DNA from: Sphingobium sp. WTD-1
GTDB lineage: Bacteria > Pseudomonadota > Alphaproteobacteria > Sphingomonadales > Sphingomonadaceae
DNA: 64,000 nucleotides
Assembly: GCF_030128825.1 (NCBI RefSeq)
Contig: NZ_CP119127.1
Location: forward strand, 2,046,001 to 2,110,000
Direction: 5' to 3'
The notes under the pieces were generated by a model. That model saw only the letters and a program-made list of their open reading frames with translations, ran no database searches and was not told where the DNA came from. Shown piece after piece: positions 44,011 through 53,918 of the stretch (its first letter is position 1; each line of letters begins with the position of its first letter). The translations under genes and the position numbers were made by a program.

Positions 44011-44979
44011 TCAGAGGAACAGGAAATCCGCCAGCGCCTGTACGCCGGGGCGCGACAGCGATCGTTCATTGACGGTCTGGCGCACCTCGATTGCGGGCAA
44101 TGGCACGTCCAGCGCCAGCCGGCGAATGCCGCTCATCCGGCCCAGGTCGCGCGCCATCGGGCCAAAGGCGGCGAAACATCCCGCGCCTTCGCGCAGGGCG
44201 GTGATGATGTCGAACATATTGTCGGTTTCCAGCATCACCGGGCCGAGCCGCGCGTTGCCGCGCGCCAGCGCTGCGTCGATGATCGGGCGCAGCCCGTTGC
44301 GTGGATCGACTGCCAGTTGCGGGGTTATGGTCAGGTCGCCGCGCGACACGCTGCCCGCGCGCGCCAGCGGATGGTCCGCCCCGGCATAGAGATTGACCTG
44401 TTCCGACCAGCCATAGCGGGACGGCAGACCGGCCGGTTCCTCCAGCGCATAGAAATAGGCGATGTCGGCGCGCAGCGATTCGATCGCCCGCGTCGCCTCG
44501 ACCGCCGACTGGACGCTCAGGTCCAGGGTGATGGCGATATCGTCATTGGCCGCCTCGAACGCGGTCAGTGCATCCTGGAAATGGCCGAACACCGGCGCCG
44601 GCGTCGCCAGGATGATGGCGCGATTGGCGGGCGGCGGCGTCGCCGGCAGCGACGGCAATTGCGCGTCCGCGTCCAGCAGCAGCTCCGGCGGCGGGGCGGG
44701 TTGTGCAGCAGGGGCGGGCGCCGCTTCCTCGGCCCAATCGTCGGGATCGTCCTGCGCCAGCAGGGTCATCGCCTGCGCCGTGCGCCGTCCCGCCGGGGTT
44801 AGCCGCGCCGCGCCGCGAATATCGTCGAACAACCGATAGCCCAGCCGCATTTCCAGCGACGCCATGTCGCGCTCGATCGCAGCGGAAGAAACGCCCAGCG
44901 TCTGTGCACAGCGCGTCAGGCTGCCTGCGGCCACCATCTGCGCAAAAATGTCGAGTTGGCGCAGGGATGGGTTTGTCAT
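44011..44979 (-). CDS. LysR-family transcriptional regulator
   Basis: A 322-residue regulator with an N-terminal winged helix (LRQLDIFAQMVAAGSLTRCAQTLGVSSAAIERDMASLEMRLGYRLF) and a periplasmic-binding-protein-like effector domain (about 115-320). A long Ala/Pro-rich linker (about 80-110), unusual for the family, separates them. It is divergent from the metal-efflux two-component system; the 127-bp gap holds both promoters. Target and ligand unknown. Confidence 0.88.
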   Translation of the reverse strand: MTNPSLRQLDIFAQMVAAGSLTRCAQTLGVSSAAIERDMASLEMRLGYRLFDDIRGAARLTPAGRRTAQAMTLLAQDDPDDWAEEAAPAPAAQPAPPPELLLDADAQLPSLPATPPPANRAIILATPAPVFGHFQDALTAFEAANDDIAITLDLSVQSAVEATRAIESLRADIAYFYALEEPAGLPSRYGWSEQVNLYAGADHPLARAGSVSRGDLTITPQLAVDPRNGLRPIIDAALARGNARLGPVMLETDNMFDIITALREGAGCFAAFGPMARDLGRMSGIRRLALDVPLPAIEVRQTVNERSLSRPGVQALADFLFL

Positions 44980-45106
44980 GGCCGAGCGATAGAGCAAAGA
45001 CGAGGCCGGGTTAAGAGGCGTTCTCGCCCATTTACCATCAATGCGCTGGCGGGCGAGCTGCACAAAGGAGTTGCTCCCGATCGCGCAGCCATGGATGTAG
45101 CAGCGC

Positions 45107-45784
45107 ATGCGTCTCTTGCTGGTGGAAGATAATGGTCGCCTTGCCGACCTCCTCGTGGCGGGGCTTGGCCGGCGGGGCTTTAGTTGCGACCATGCCGCCA
45201 GCCTGGCCATGGCGAGCGAGGCGATCGCGGCGCAGGTTCATGATGTGCTGATCGTCGATCGCGGTCTGCCCGATGGCGACGGCATTGCCTGGCTGCGGGA
45301 CATCAGGCGGCAGGGGCATATGCAGCCTGCCCTGGTCCTGACGGCCCGTGACGCGCTGGAGGACCGCGTCACGGGCCTCGATGCCGGCGCCGATGATTAT
45401 GTGGTGAAACCCGCCGATGTGGACGAGATTGCCGCCCGCATCCGCGCGCTGATGCGCCGTCCGGGGCCGCGTGCCCAGACCGAATTGCGCTTCGGCCCGC
45501 TGCTGGTCGATTCGGCGCGGCGTATGACGCTGTGTGCTGGACAGGCGATCGATCTGTCGCGCCGCGAGACCGACCTGCTGGAACTGCTGCTGCGCCAGGC
45601 CGGCGCCGTGGTCCGGCGCGAAAGCATCGAAAGCGCGCTCTATTCCTTTGCCGAGCCGGTCACCCCCAATGCGGTCGAGGCCACGGTGTCGCGCCTGCGC
45701 CGCAAGCTGGAGGAGGCTGGCGCGCGCGGCATGCTCCATACCGTGCGCGGCGTCGGCTATATGCTGCGGGAGCCGGCGGCATGA
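45107..45784 (+). CDS. OmpR-family response regulator of a metal-efflux locus
   Basis: A 225-residue regulator: receiver 1-115 (LLVEDN, phosphoacceptor Asp in LIVDRGLP, Lys in VVKPADV) and winged helix about 125-225 (VEATVSRLRRKL, RGVGYML). It overlaps the kinase gene by 4 bp and the metal efflux genes follow, so it resembles CzcR/CusR-type regulators. Confidence 0.93.
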   Translation: MRLLLVEDNGRLADLLVAGLGRRGFSCDHAASLAMASEAIAAQVHDVLIVDRGLPDGDGIAWLRDIRRQGHMQPALVLTARDALEDRVTGLDAGADDYVVKPADVDEIAARIRALMRRPGPRAQTELRFGPLLVDSARRMTLCAGQAIDLSRRETDLLELLLRQAGAVVRRESIESALYSFAEPVTPNAVEATVSRLRRKLEEAGARGMLHTVRGVGYMLREPAA

Positions 45785-46800
45785 GCCAGCGTCGCTCGAT
45801 CGCCCGTCGCCTCTTCATCGGCCTGTCGATCGTCGGCTTCATCGGCACCACGCTGCTGCTGGTCTTCATCATCAACGAACATCGGCAAAGCTTCACCGCG
45901 CTGGGCGACCCGGCCGCTGCCCGCCATGCCTTTCGCGAACTGTTCGAGCATGTGATCCTGCCGATCCTGGTGCTGATCATCCCGATGGGCATGGCCAGCC
46001 TGATCGTGATCCGTCAGGCGTTGGCGCCATTGGGAGAGGCGGTCGCGCAGTTGCAGGTGGCCGAACGCCATCAGCGCGGCGTGCTGATCGATCATGCCGC
46101 CTTCCCGACCGAGGCCGTGCCCTTCGCCCAGGCCGTAAACCGCCTGCTCGGCCAGCTTGACCAGGCGGCGCGCGACCATGAAGCGTTCGCCGCCGATGTC
46201 GCACATGAACTGCGCACGCCGCTCGCCGTGCTGGCGCTGGAACTGGACGGGCTCGACCATCCCGACGCGCCGCGTCTGCGCGCCGAGGTGATCGCGATGC
46301 GCCGCCTGATCGACCAGTTGATGCTGCTCGCGCGGGTCGAGGCGCAGAGCGTGGCCCAGTCGATCCGCGACAGCGTCCGGCTGGAGGATGTCGGGGCCGA
46401 CATTGTCAGCCTGATGGCGCCCGGCGCGATCGCGGCCGACAAGAGCCTGTCGCTGACCCGCGTCGGCGATGTCGCGCCGATCATGGGACAGCGTGAGACG
46501 GTGGCGGCGGCGCTGCGCAACCTTGTCGAAAATGCGCTGCGGGTGACGCCGGCGGGTGGCGCCGTCACCGTGATCGCCGGTCCCGGCCCGCGCTTGCGGG
46601 TGAAGGATGGCGGCACCGGCCTTACGCCCGAGCGACTGGCCGAACTGGTCCAGCGCCATCGCCGCGCGGATCATGCCAGCAGCGAAGGCGCCGGGCTGGG
46701 GCTGGCGATTGTCGCCCGCATCATGGCGGCGCATGGCGGTACCCTCTCCAGCGTGGCCGATGCACAGGAACTGGTGCTCGACTTCGCGTCGCCGCGTTGA
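45781..46800 (+). CDS. Sensor histidine kinase of the metal-efflux locus
   Basis: A 339-residue kinase with membrane helices near 10-30 and 60-80, a very short periplasmic loop (about 31-58), the H box HELRTPLAVL near residue 145, and NLVENALRVT, DGGTGLT and GAGLGLAIV in the ATPase domain. The small sensor loop contrasts with the large periplasmic domains of CusS. It starts inside the end of the regulator gene. Probably activates the efflux genes downstream. Confidence 0.92.
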   Translation: MSQRRSIARRLFIGLSIVGFIGTTLLLVFIINEHRQSFTALGDPAAARHAFRELFEHVILPILVLIIPMGMASLIVIRQALAPLGEAVAQLQVAERHQRGVLIDHAAFPTEAVPFAQAVNRLLGQLDQAARDHEAFAADVAHELRTPLAVLALELDGLDHPDAPRLRAEVIAMRRLIDQLMLLARVEAQSVAQSIRDSVRLEDVGADIVSLMAPGAIAADKSLSLTRVGDVAPIMGQRETVAAALRNLVENALRVTPAGGAVTVIAGPGPRLRVKDGGTGLTPERLAELVQRHRRADHASSEGAGLGLAIVARIMAAHGGTLSSVADAQELVLDFASPR

Positions 46801-46855
46801 TCGTCCGAAAACCTCTCGTCAGGGTCTCGTCAGTTTGATCCCATAGGGCGGGGCC

Positions 46856-47956
46856 ATGGTCCCGCTATTCCGATTCGTGCGCCTGCCCGGCGCCCTCGCC
46901 CTCCTGACGCTTGCCGCCTGTTCGGGGGAGCAGGCCGCGCCCGCCAATGACAGCGCTGCGGCGCGGCCGGCGGACGGATCGATCCCGCTGACGGCGGACA
47001 ATATCGCCCGGCTGGGTCTGAAATTCGGCGCGGCCGTCGCTGCCACCGAGGCGCCGATTGCGGTCGTGCCCGCGCTGATCGCGCCGCCGCCCAACGCCCG
47101 TGTCGCGGTCGCCGCCACCTTCCCCGGCGTCGTCACCCGCATCCTGGTGGTCGAGGGCGAGGAAGTGCGGCGCGGCCAGCCGCTGGCGATCGTCTCCAGC
47201 CGCGATGTCCTGTCCATGGGCGCAGACCTCAATCGCGCGAGCGCGCGGCTGGGCGTGGCGCAATCGAGCGCCAGCCGCCTGTCGCAACTGGAACGCGAAG
47301 GCATCATCGCTGGCGCCCGCGCGGACGAGGCCCATGCCGTGCTGGGCGAGGCCCGCGCCGATGTGTCGGAAAAGAGCCGCATCCTGACGATGGTGAACGG
47401 ATCGGGCGCCAGTGGCACCTACACGCTGACTGCGCCGATCGCCGGCCGCGTGACCAGCGCCACCATCCATGCCGGCAGCGTCGTCGATGGTACTACTGCT
47501 CCCTATGTGATCGATGCGGCCGGCCAATATGAAGCACAGGCGCAATTGCCCGAGCGGCTGGCGGGTCAGGTGAGGCCCGGCATGACCGTGGCGCTGGGCG
47601 ATGATTTGCGCGGCACCGTGACCGCGGTCGGATCGACCATCGATCCCGCCACCCGATCGGTAACGTTGAAGGCCAAGCTGCCGGCCGGCCCCGGCGCCAT
47701 GGCCGGCCGCGCCACCAGCCTGTCGATCTTCGGCCCGGCACCGACCGGTGCCGCCATGGTGCCCGCCGCCGCCGTCACGACGCTGCCCGGCGGTGACATG
47801 CTGTTCGTGCGCACCCGCGCCGGCGTCATTGCGCGCCCGGTCAAGGCCGGCGGCAAGGATGGCGATCATGTCCTGATCCTCTCCGGCGTGAAGCCGGGCG
47901 AACAGGTCGTCGTCGCGGGCACCAGCGCGCTCAAGCCGCTGGCGATGGGCGAGTAA
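46856..47956 (+). CDS. RND efflux periplasmic adaptor lipoprotein (CzcB/CusB-like)
   Basis: A 366-residue membrane-fusion protein with a lipoprotein signal (LTLAACSG, lipidated Cys near residue 22), a split biotinyl-lipoyl-like domain (GVVTRILVVEGEEVRRGQPL and APIAGRVTSATIHAGSVV), a short alpha-hairpin (about 115-165), a beta-barrel and a C-terminal HVLILSGVKPGEQVVVAGT domain. Links pump and TolC channel. It lacks the CusB N-terminal Met-rich metal-binding segment. Followed 6 bp later by the pump gene. Confidence 0.93.
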   Translation: MVPLFRFVRLPGALALLTLAACSGEQAAPANDSAAARPADGSIPLTADNIARLGLKFGAAVAATEAPIAVVPALIAPPPNARVAVAATFPGVVTRILVVEGEEVRRGQPLAIVSSRDVLSMGADLNRASARLGVAQSSASRLSQLEREGIIAGARADEAHAVLGEARADVSEKSRILTMVNGSGASGTYTLTAPIAGRVTSATIHAGSVVDGTTAPYVIDAAGQYEAQAQLPERLAGQVRPGMTVALGDDLRGTVTAVGSTIDPATRSVTLKAKLPAGPGAMAGRATSLSIFGPAPTGAAMVPAAAVTTLPGGDMLFVRTRAGVIARPVKAGGKDGDHVLILSGVKPGEQVVVAGTSALKPLAMGE

Positions 47957-47962
47957 GGCGGG

Positions 47963-50900
47963 ATGCTCAAATCGCTGGCCGCTTGGGCGCTCTCCTATCG
48001 CCTGATCGTCATCGCGCTCGCCCTGCTGACCGCCGGGCTGGGTGCCTGGGCCTTCGTCAACCTGCCGGTCGATGCCTATCCCAACATCGCCCAGACCCAG
48101 GTGAAGGTGATCCTCAAGGCGCCCGGCATGACGCCGGAAGAGGTGGAAAGCCGCGTCATCACTCCGATCGAGATGGAGATGCTGGGCATTCCGGGGCAGG
48201 CGATCCTGCGCTCCTCGGCCAAATATGCGATCGCCGACATCACCATCGATTTCGTCGATGGCACCGACATCTACTGGGCGCGCCAGCAGGTCGCCGAACG
48301 CCTGTCGGGCGTGATGGGCGATCTGCCCCCGGCGGTATCGGGCGGCATGGCGCCGATCTCGACGCCATTGTCCGACATCTTCATGTTCACGATCGACGGG
48401 CCTTTGAGCCTGGAGGAAAAGCGGACCCTGCTCGACTGGACGATCCGGCCGGCATTGCGCACCGTGCCGGGCGTCGCCGACGTCAACGCGCTGGGCGGTT
48501 ATGTCCGCACCTTCGAGGTGCGGCCCGATCCGATCGCGCTCGCCAGCGCGGGCCTCAGCATCGCGGATCTTCAGGAAGCGATCGAGCGCGGCAACCGCAA
48601 TGACGGCGCGGGCCGCCTGTCGCAGGGCGAGGAATCGCTGATCGTCCGGGCTGTCGGTGCGATCCAGTCGGAAGCGGACCTCCAGTCGATGGTGATCGCC
48701 ACCCGCAACGGCCGCATCGTCCGCATGGGCGATGTCGCGACCGTCGGCACCGGCAGCCTGACCCGCTATGGCGCGGTCACCGCTAACGGGAAGGGGGAGG
48801 CGGTGCAGGGGCTGGTGATCGCGCTGCGCGGTGCCGATGCCCGCGCCGTGGTCGATGGCGTCAAGGCGCGCGTCGCCGAACTGGAAAAGACCCTGCCGCA
48901 GGGCACCACGATCGCCGTCTTCTATGATCGCTCCGACCTGATCGGCCGCGCCGTCGGCACGGTGGAAAAGGCGCTGATCGAGGCGACCGTCCTGGTCGTC
49001 ATCCTGCTGATCCTGTTCCTGGGCGACTGGCGTGCGGCGGCGATCGTGGCCGCGACCCTGCCAATGTCGGCGCTCGTTACCTTCCTGATGATGCGCGGCA
49101 TGGGCCTGTCGGCCAACCTCATGAGCCTGGGTGGCCTCGCCATCGCCATCGGCATGCTGGTCGACGGCGCGGTCGTGGTGGTCGAAAATATCGTCGAGCG
49201 GCTGAACCATGCGAAGGATGACGGCCCGCCCCGGCTGCACAATGTCTACCGCGCCACCGGCGAAGTCGTGGTGCCGGTGTCGGCCGGCATCGTCATCATC
49301 GCGCTCGTCTTCCTGCCCCTGCTCTCGCTCGAAGGGCTGGAGGGCAAGCTGTTCGCCCCGGTTGCGCTTACGATCATCTTCGCGCTGGCAGGATCGCTGC
49401 TGATCGCGCTCACCCTGGTGCCGGTGCTCGCCTCGCTCGGCCTCAAGGCCGGCCATCATGGCGAACCCTGGATCATGCGCAAGCTGACGCCGCGCTATCG
49501 GGCGCTGCTCGACGGTGCCTTTGGCCGCAAACGGCTGGTCTATGGCCTGGCCGCGCTCGGCCTGGTGCTGGCGGGCCTGGCCTATGGCGCGGTCGGCAAG
49601 ACCTTCATGCCGTCGATGGATGAAGGCTCGGTGATCGTCCAGACCGCCAAGCTGCCGACCATCAATCTCGACCAGTCGGTGCTGGGCGACACGGCGGTGC
49701 AACAGTCGCTGATGAAGGATGTGCCCGAAATCGCGCAGATCATCGCCCGCGTCGGCACCGACGAGATCGGCCTTGACCCGATGAGCCCGAACGAGACCGA
49801 CAGTTTCGTGGTGCTGAAGCCGCAGAAATTATGGCGCGGCGACAAGGATTTCGTCGTCGATGAAATCCGCAAGTCGCTCGACAGGCTGCCGGGCATCGAA
49901 CCGACCTTCACCCAGCCGATCGAGATGCGCGTTTCGGAAATGCTGACCGGATCGCGCGGCGACCTTGCCGTCAAGATTTTCGGCCCGGACCTCGCCACCC
50001 TGTCGGACCTGGCCGGACAGGTGCAGAAGATATTGTCGAAGACGCGCGGCGCTTCGGAGGTGATGACGGTCGCCAACGACCATGTCGACTATCTCCAGCT
50101 CGATATCGATCGCGCCGCCGCCGGCCGTTTCGGCATGCCGATCGACCAGATGCAGGACACGCTGCGCGCCCAGATCGAGGGCGTGCATGCCGGCGTCGTC
50201 GCCGACGGGCAGAAGCGCGTGCCGATCCTGGTCAAGGGCGACGAGACGATCCGCAGCGACGCGACCCGCTTTGCCGACCTGCCGCTGCGTACCCCCGACG
50301 GCACCGTCGCGCGGGTCAGCGACATGGCGCGGGTCGAGCGCACCGAGGGGCCGGTCAAGCTCGACCATGAAAATGGCTCGCGCTACGCGCTGGTCCAGGC
50401 GTTCGTCTCCGGCCGCGACCTCGTCGGCTATGTCGATGAGGCGCGCGCCACCGTCGATCGCGAGATCAAGATGCCGGCCGGCTATCGCATGGTCTGGGGC
50501 GGCCAGTTCGAAAATCAGCAGCGTGCCTCCGCCCGGCTGATGCTGGTCATCCCGGCCGCGCTGCTGCTGATCCTGCTGGTGCTGCTCATGACCCTGCGCT
50601 CGATGCGCGCGTCGCTGCTGATCCTCGCCAACATCCCCTTCGCCATGGTTGGCGGCATCATCTCGCTCTGGGTGTCGGGCCAATATCTCTCCGTGCCCGC
50701 CTCGGTCGGCTTCATCGCCCTGCTCGGCATTGCCGTGCTCAACGGCCTCGTCCTCGTCGCCTATTTCCGGCAGTTGCGCGAAGAAGGGCAGAGCATGGCC
50801 CGGGCCGTGCGACTGGGCGCCGAACGTCGGCTGCGCCCGGTGCTGATGACCGCCAGCATCACCGCCTTCGGCCTTGTCCCGCTGATGTTCGCGACCGGGC

Positions 50901-51034
50901 CGGGGTCGGAAATCCAGAAGCCGCTCGCCATCGTGGTGATCGGCGGGCTGATCAGTTCGACCCTGCTCACCCTCATCCTCCTGCCCATCCTGTTCGAGCG
51001 CTTCGGTGAAGGCGCCACGGAAGCCCAATCATGA
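47963..51034 (+). CDS. HME-type RND efflux pump (CzcA/CusA family)
   Basis: A 1023-residue proton-driven pump with 12 membrane helices and two large periplasmic loops. Signatures: INLPVDAYPNIAQTQVKV near the start, RTVPGVADVNALGGYV, and the helix-4 motif AIAIGMLVDGAVVVVENI. The acidic residues in that helix distinguish HME subgroups; this version has neither the DFG of CzcA-type (Zn/Co/Cd) nor the AMVDAAIVMIEN of CusA-type (Cu/Ag), so the metal stays uncertain, nickel or another divalent metal being possible. Overlaps the DUF3240 gene by 4 bp. Confidence 0.94.
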   Translation: MLKSLAAWALSYRLIVIALALLTAGLGAWAFVNLPVDAYPNIAQTQVKVILKAPGMTPEEVESRVITPIEMEMLGIPGQAILRSSAKYAIADITIDFVDGTDIYWARQQVAERLSGVMGDLPPAVSGGMAPISTPLSDIFMFTIDGPLSLEEKRTLLDWTIRPALRTVPGVADVNALGGYVRTFEVRPDPIALASAGLSIADLQEAIERGNRNDGAGRLSQGEESLIVRAVGAIQSEADLQSMVIATRNGRIVRMGDVATVGTGSLTRYGAVTANGKGEAVQGLVIALRGADARAVVDGVKARVAELEKTLPQGTTIAVFYDRSDLIGRAVGTVEKALIEATVLVVILLILFLGDWRAAAIVAATLPMSALVTFLMMRGMGLSANLMSLGGLAIAIGMLVDGAVVVVENIVERLNHAKDDGPPRLHNVYRATGEVVVPVSAGIVIIALVFLPLLSLEGLEGKLFAPVALTIIFALAGSLLIALTLVPVLASLGLKAGHHGEPWIMRKLTPRYRALLDGAFGRKRLVYGLAALGLVLAGLAYGAVGKTFMPSMDEGSVIVQTAKLPTINLDQSVLGDTAVQQSLMKDVPEIAQIIARVGTDEIGLDPMSPNETDSFVVLKPQKLWRGDKDFVVDEIRKSLDRLPGIEPTFTQPIEMRVSEMLTGSRGDLAVKIFGPDLATLSDLAGQVQKILSKTRGASEVMTVANDHVDYLQLDIDRAAAGRFGMPIDQMQDTLRAQIEGVHAGVVADGQKRVPILVKGDETIRSDATRFADLPLRTPDGTVARVSDMARVERTEGPVKLDHENGSRYALVQAFVSGRDLVGYVDEARATVDREIKMPAGYRMVWGGQFENQQRASARLMLVIPAALLLILLVLLMTLRSMRASLLILANIPFAMVGGIISLWVSGQYLSVPASVGFIALLGIAVLNGLVLVAYFRQLREEGQSMARAVRLGAERRLRPVLMTASITAFGLVPLMFATGPGSEIQKPLAIVVIGGLISSTLLTLILLPILFERFGEGATEAQS

Positions 51035-51330
51035 CCGACATGTTGCTGACCTTCTATTGCGCCGCGATCGACCGCGATGGCGTGGCCGATGCCCTGCGCA
51101 GCCGCACCCCGGCGCCGCTCCATCTGCGCGACGAGCAGGTGCTGGGCCGCGATTTCGGCGATGCCGGCGCAGGCGAGCAGGTGCGCGGCACGCTGCGCCG
51201 GGCGGCGATCGACCTGATCGTGGCGGGGGATGATATCGACCCGCTGGTCGCCGCCGTCACCGATGCGCGGCGTGGCCATCCGGTCCGCTGGCACGCCTGC
51301 CCGGTCGCGGTACGGGGGCGCATCGCATGA
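51031..51330 (+). CDS. DUF3240-family protein
   Basis: A 99-residue small soluble protein of the DUF3240 type, repeatedly found beside heavy-metal RND pumps. Its features include YCAAIDRDGVADAL at the N-terminus and WHACPVAVRGR at the C-terminus. Role unknown; a GlnB-like metal sensor fold has been discussed for this group. It overlaps both neighbours by 4 bp. Confidence 0.82.
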   Translation: MTDMLLTFYCAAIDRDGVADALRSRTPAPLHLRDEQVLGRDFGDAGAGEQVRGTLRRAAIDLIVAGDDIDPLVAAVTDARRGHPVRWHACPVAVRGRIA

Positions 51331-52568
51331 TCCGCGCGCTTCTCCTGACGGCCACCGCCCTCATCACCACGCCGGCTTTCGCCCAGCGCACCGACCTGCC
51401 GCCCGAACCCTTGGTGGTCGAAGCGCTTGATAGCCATCCCGCCGTGACCGCAGCACAGGCGCGCGTGCGCTCGGCCGAGGCCGGCGCCGCCATGCTCCGC
51501 CGGGGCAGCCATGAATTTACCTTCCAGGGCACGGTGTCGCGCCGCTCGGCCGAGGGGGAGGGCGATTATGGCGAATATGATGTCAACCTCACCCGCCCGT
51601 TCCGCCTGCCCGGCAAGGCGTCGCTGGACCGCAAGGCCGGCGAACTGGGCGTCGAAGTCGCCCATAATCTGATGGAGGATGTGCGGCATCAGACCGCGCT
51701 CACCTTTTCCGATCTTTGGCATGACTGGCTGGTCGCCAGTGCTCAGCATCGCACTGACCTCGATTCCGCCGCCAGCCTGACGCAGGATATGGCGGCCGTG
51801 CGTCGCCGCGCCCAGTTGCGTGATGCGTCCCTGCTGGACGTGGACCAGGCTGAAGCCGCGCTGGCCCAGGCGGAGGCACAGGCCGCAAGCTCCCGCGCGG
51901 CGCGGGATGAGGCGCGGGTGAAGCTCGCTGCCGGCTTCCCCGGCCTTGCTCTGCCCGAAGAAGCGCCCTTGCTTGCCGATCCGGCCATGCCCGCCACGGG
52001 GCTGGAGGATCTGCGCAATCTGGTGATCGAGCGCAGCCATGAAATTCGTGCGTCGGAACGGGAGGCGCAGCGGCTGGCCATGGTCGCTCGCCGCGCTTCG
52101 GCCGATCGCTTCGCTGACCCCTCCTTCGGCGTGCGCGTCTTCAGCGAACGGGGTGGGCTGGAAAAGGGCGTCGGTCTGGTCGGCTCCATTCCTCTGGGCG
52201 GTGGCTATCGCCGCGCCGCTCATGATCAGGCGACAGCGGACGCCAGCGCGGCCGAACTGGAACTCGCCCGCGTGCGGCGCGAGATAGAGGCGACCGCCGC
52301 CGCCGATCTCAGCAATGTCCGCGCCCGCGAAGCGGTCTGGCGCAGCATGGCAAACGCCGCCGCCAGCGCCGCCGCCGCCGCGACCCGGACTAAGAGGGGG
52401 TATGAACTGGGCCAGATCGACCTCGCCGATACGCTGCTTGCCCGTCGTCAGGCGAACGAGAGCCGCCGTCAGGAAATCGACGCCCGCGCCACCCTGCTGC
52501 GCGCGATCCTACGCATCCAGATCGACGCGCATGAGGTCTGGACCGCGCAGGAAGGGCATGAGGATTAA
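51327..52568 (+). CDS. TolC-family outer-membrane efflux channel (CzcC-like)
   Basis: A 413-residue protein with a signal peptide (1-20, ending AFAQ) and the duplicated coiled-coil outer membrane efflux protein domain. Forms the exit duct for the RND pump. Last gene of the operon adaptor-pump-DUF3240-channel; in the better-known czc order CzcC comes first, here last. No terminator was obvious after it. Confidence 0.92.
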   Translation: MIRALLLTATALITTPAFAQRTDLPPEPLVVEALDSHPAVTAAQARVRSAEAGAAMLRRGSHEFTFQGTVSRRSAEGEGDYGEYDVNLTRPFRLPGKASLDRKAGELGVEVAHNLMEDVRHQTALTFSDLWHDWLVASAQHRTDLDSAASLTQDMAAVRRRAQLRDASLLDVDQAEAALAQAEAQAASSRAARDEARVKLAAGFPGLALPEEAPLLADPAMPATGLEDLRNLVIERSHEIRASEREAQRLAMVARRASADRFADPSFGVRVFSERGGLEKGVGLVGSIPLGGGYRRAAHDQATADASAAELELARVRREIEATAAADLSNVRAREAVWRSMANAAASAAAAATRTKRGYELGQIDLADTLLARRQANESRRQEIDARATLLRAILRIQIDAHEVWTAQEGHED

Positions 52569-52742
52569 AGGAGGGGCAGGGGGCCGATGTGTCACGGCTC
52601 CTGTAACACGGCCCCTGTAACAAGGTTGACGGGTGGATCATGCTGCATTATCCGCCCGTCCAGCAGCCTGTCGGAACGCCGACGGCAAGAAGGCGGAATG
52701 GCCCTGGAAAAGCCGATAAATTCTGAACTTCTTCAACAGGTT

Positions 52743-52816
52743 GCGGGTATAGCTCAATGGTAGAGCACTAGCCTTCCAAGCTTGTGATGCGGGTTCGATC
52801 CCCGCTACCCGCTCCA
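52743..52816 (+). tRNA. tRNA-Gly(TCC)
   Basis: A 74-base cloverleaf: GCGGGTA / TACCCGC acceptor stem, D arm with TAGCTCAATGGTAGAGCA, anticodon loop CTTCCAA with anticodon TCC, GGTTCGATC T loop, and an encoded CCA. One T-T mismatch occurs in the anticodon stem. Glycine identity follows from the TCC anticodon. Confidence 0.95.
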
Positions 52817-52840
52817 ATTCTTCCCTGCACCAGTCCCGCT

Positions 52841-53833
52841 TTACGCCGCCGCGCCGGTGCTGCCGCGCGCGACCAGCGAGAAGGTGAAGCGTGGCGGTTC
52901 GCCCGGACCATTGATCAGCGCGTCGATCGCGGCGCGGCCCATATGGTCCAGCGGCTGGCGCACGGTGGTCAGCGGCGGCCAGCTGGTGCGGCTCGCGGGC
53001 GTATCGTCGAACCCGGCCACCGACAGATCCTCGGGCACGCGCAGGCCCAGGTCATGCGCCAGCGTCAGCACGCCCAGCGCCATCGGGTCGTTGGTCGCAA
53101 AGATCGCGGTCGGCCGGTCGTCCCGCTGCAACAGCGCCTGAGCGCAGGCGATGCCGGACGCGAAATCGAAACTGCCCTGCATGAACAGGCTGTCGTCGAT
53201 CGGCAGGCCGGCCGCCGCCATCCCCTCGCGAAAACCCTCGACGCGCTGCAGCGCCGCCTTGTGGGTCGGGGGCGGGGTGATCACCGCGATCCGCTTATGG
53301 CCCAATGACGCCAGATGATCGGCCACCATCCGTCCGGCGGCATGTTCGGGCGTCGGCATGTTGATGCCGCCCCTGGATGCGTCCGCCGTGCCGGCAATCC
53401 GTGCGCAGGGCAGGTTCATTTCCGCCAGCCGGTCGAGCAGCAGCGCGTCGTCGGACAGCGGCGGCACCAGGAACACGCCGTCCGGGCGCAGCGCCGCGAC
53501 CAGCCGGTCCAGCACTTCGATCCGCTCCTCGCCGCCGTCGGAAATCGGCTCCACCACCAGATGATAGCCAAGGTCGCGGCAGCGCGCCGCTGCACCCGAC
53601 TGGATGCCGCCGGTATAGGCGGGGGCGGGGTTGCTGTAGAGATAGGCGATCATGAACGACCGGCCACCGGCCAGCCGCCGCGCCGACTGGTTGGGGCGAT
53701 AGCCAAGTTGCTCGATCGCTGTATTCACCCGTTCGCGCAGTTCGTCGCTGACGTTCGGTGCCTTGTTGACAACGCGGGACACCGTCTTGATCGAGACTTT
53801 GGCAAGGGCGGCGACGTCATGGATGCTGGGCAT
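52841..53833 (-). CDS. LacI-family transcriptional regulator
   Basis: A 330-residue regulator: N-terminal helix-turn-helix with the hinge (SIHDVAALAKVSIKTVSRVVN, then YRPNQSARRLAGG) and a periplasmic-binding-protein-like sugar domain. Not adjacent to any sugar gene in the window, so the inducer is unknown. Divergent from the DUF4169 gene across about 85 bp. Confidence 0.93.
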   Translation of the reverse strand: MPSIHDVAALAKVSIKTVSRVVNKAPNVSDELRERVNTAIEQLGYRPNQSARRLAGGRSFMIAYLYSNPAPAYTGGIQSGAAARCRDLGYHLVVEPISDGGEERIEVLDRLVAALRPDGVFLVPPLSDDALLLDRLAEMNLPCARIAGTADASRGGINMPTPEHAAGRMVADHLASLGHKRIAVITPPPTHKAALQRVEGFREGMAAAGLPIDDSLFMQGSFDFASGIACAQALLQRDDRPTAIFATNDPMALGVLTLAHDLGLRVPEDLSVAGFDDTPASRTSWPPLTTVRQPLDHMGRAAIDALINGPGEPPRFTFSLVARGSTGAAA

Positions 53834-53918
53834 GATTTTCCTGTATGGCCGGGCCGAAGGCGACTGGTGCTGCCGCGGATCTTTGTGGCACTATTCCCCA
53901 TAGGACCAAGGATGGAAG

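Noticed and set aside
41912-44389. 825-codon plus-strand open frame opposite the ZnuD-like receptor
   Set aside because: Antisense shadow crossing a gene boundary; no domain or ribosome site.
46865-49702. 945-codon minus-strand open frame opposite the RND genes
   Set aside because: High-G+C shadow frame: rich in His, Arg, Asp, Gly and Gln without hydrophobic cores, antisense to two strongly supported genes.
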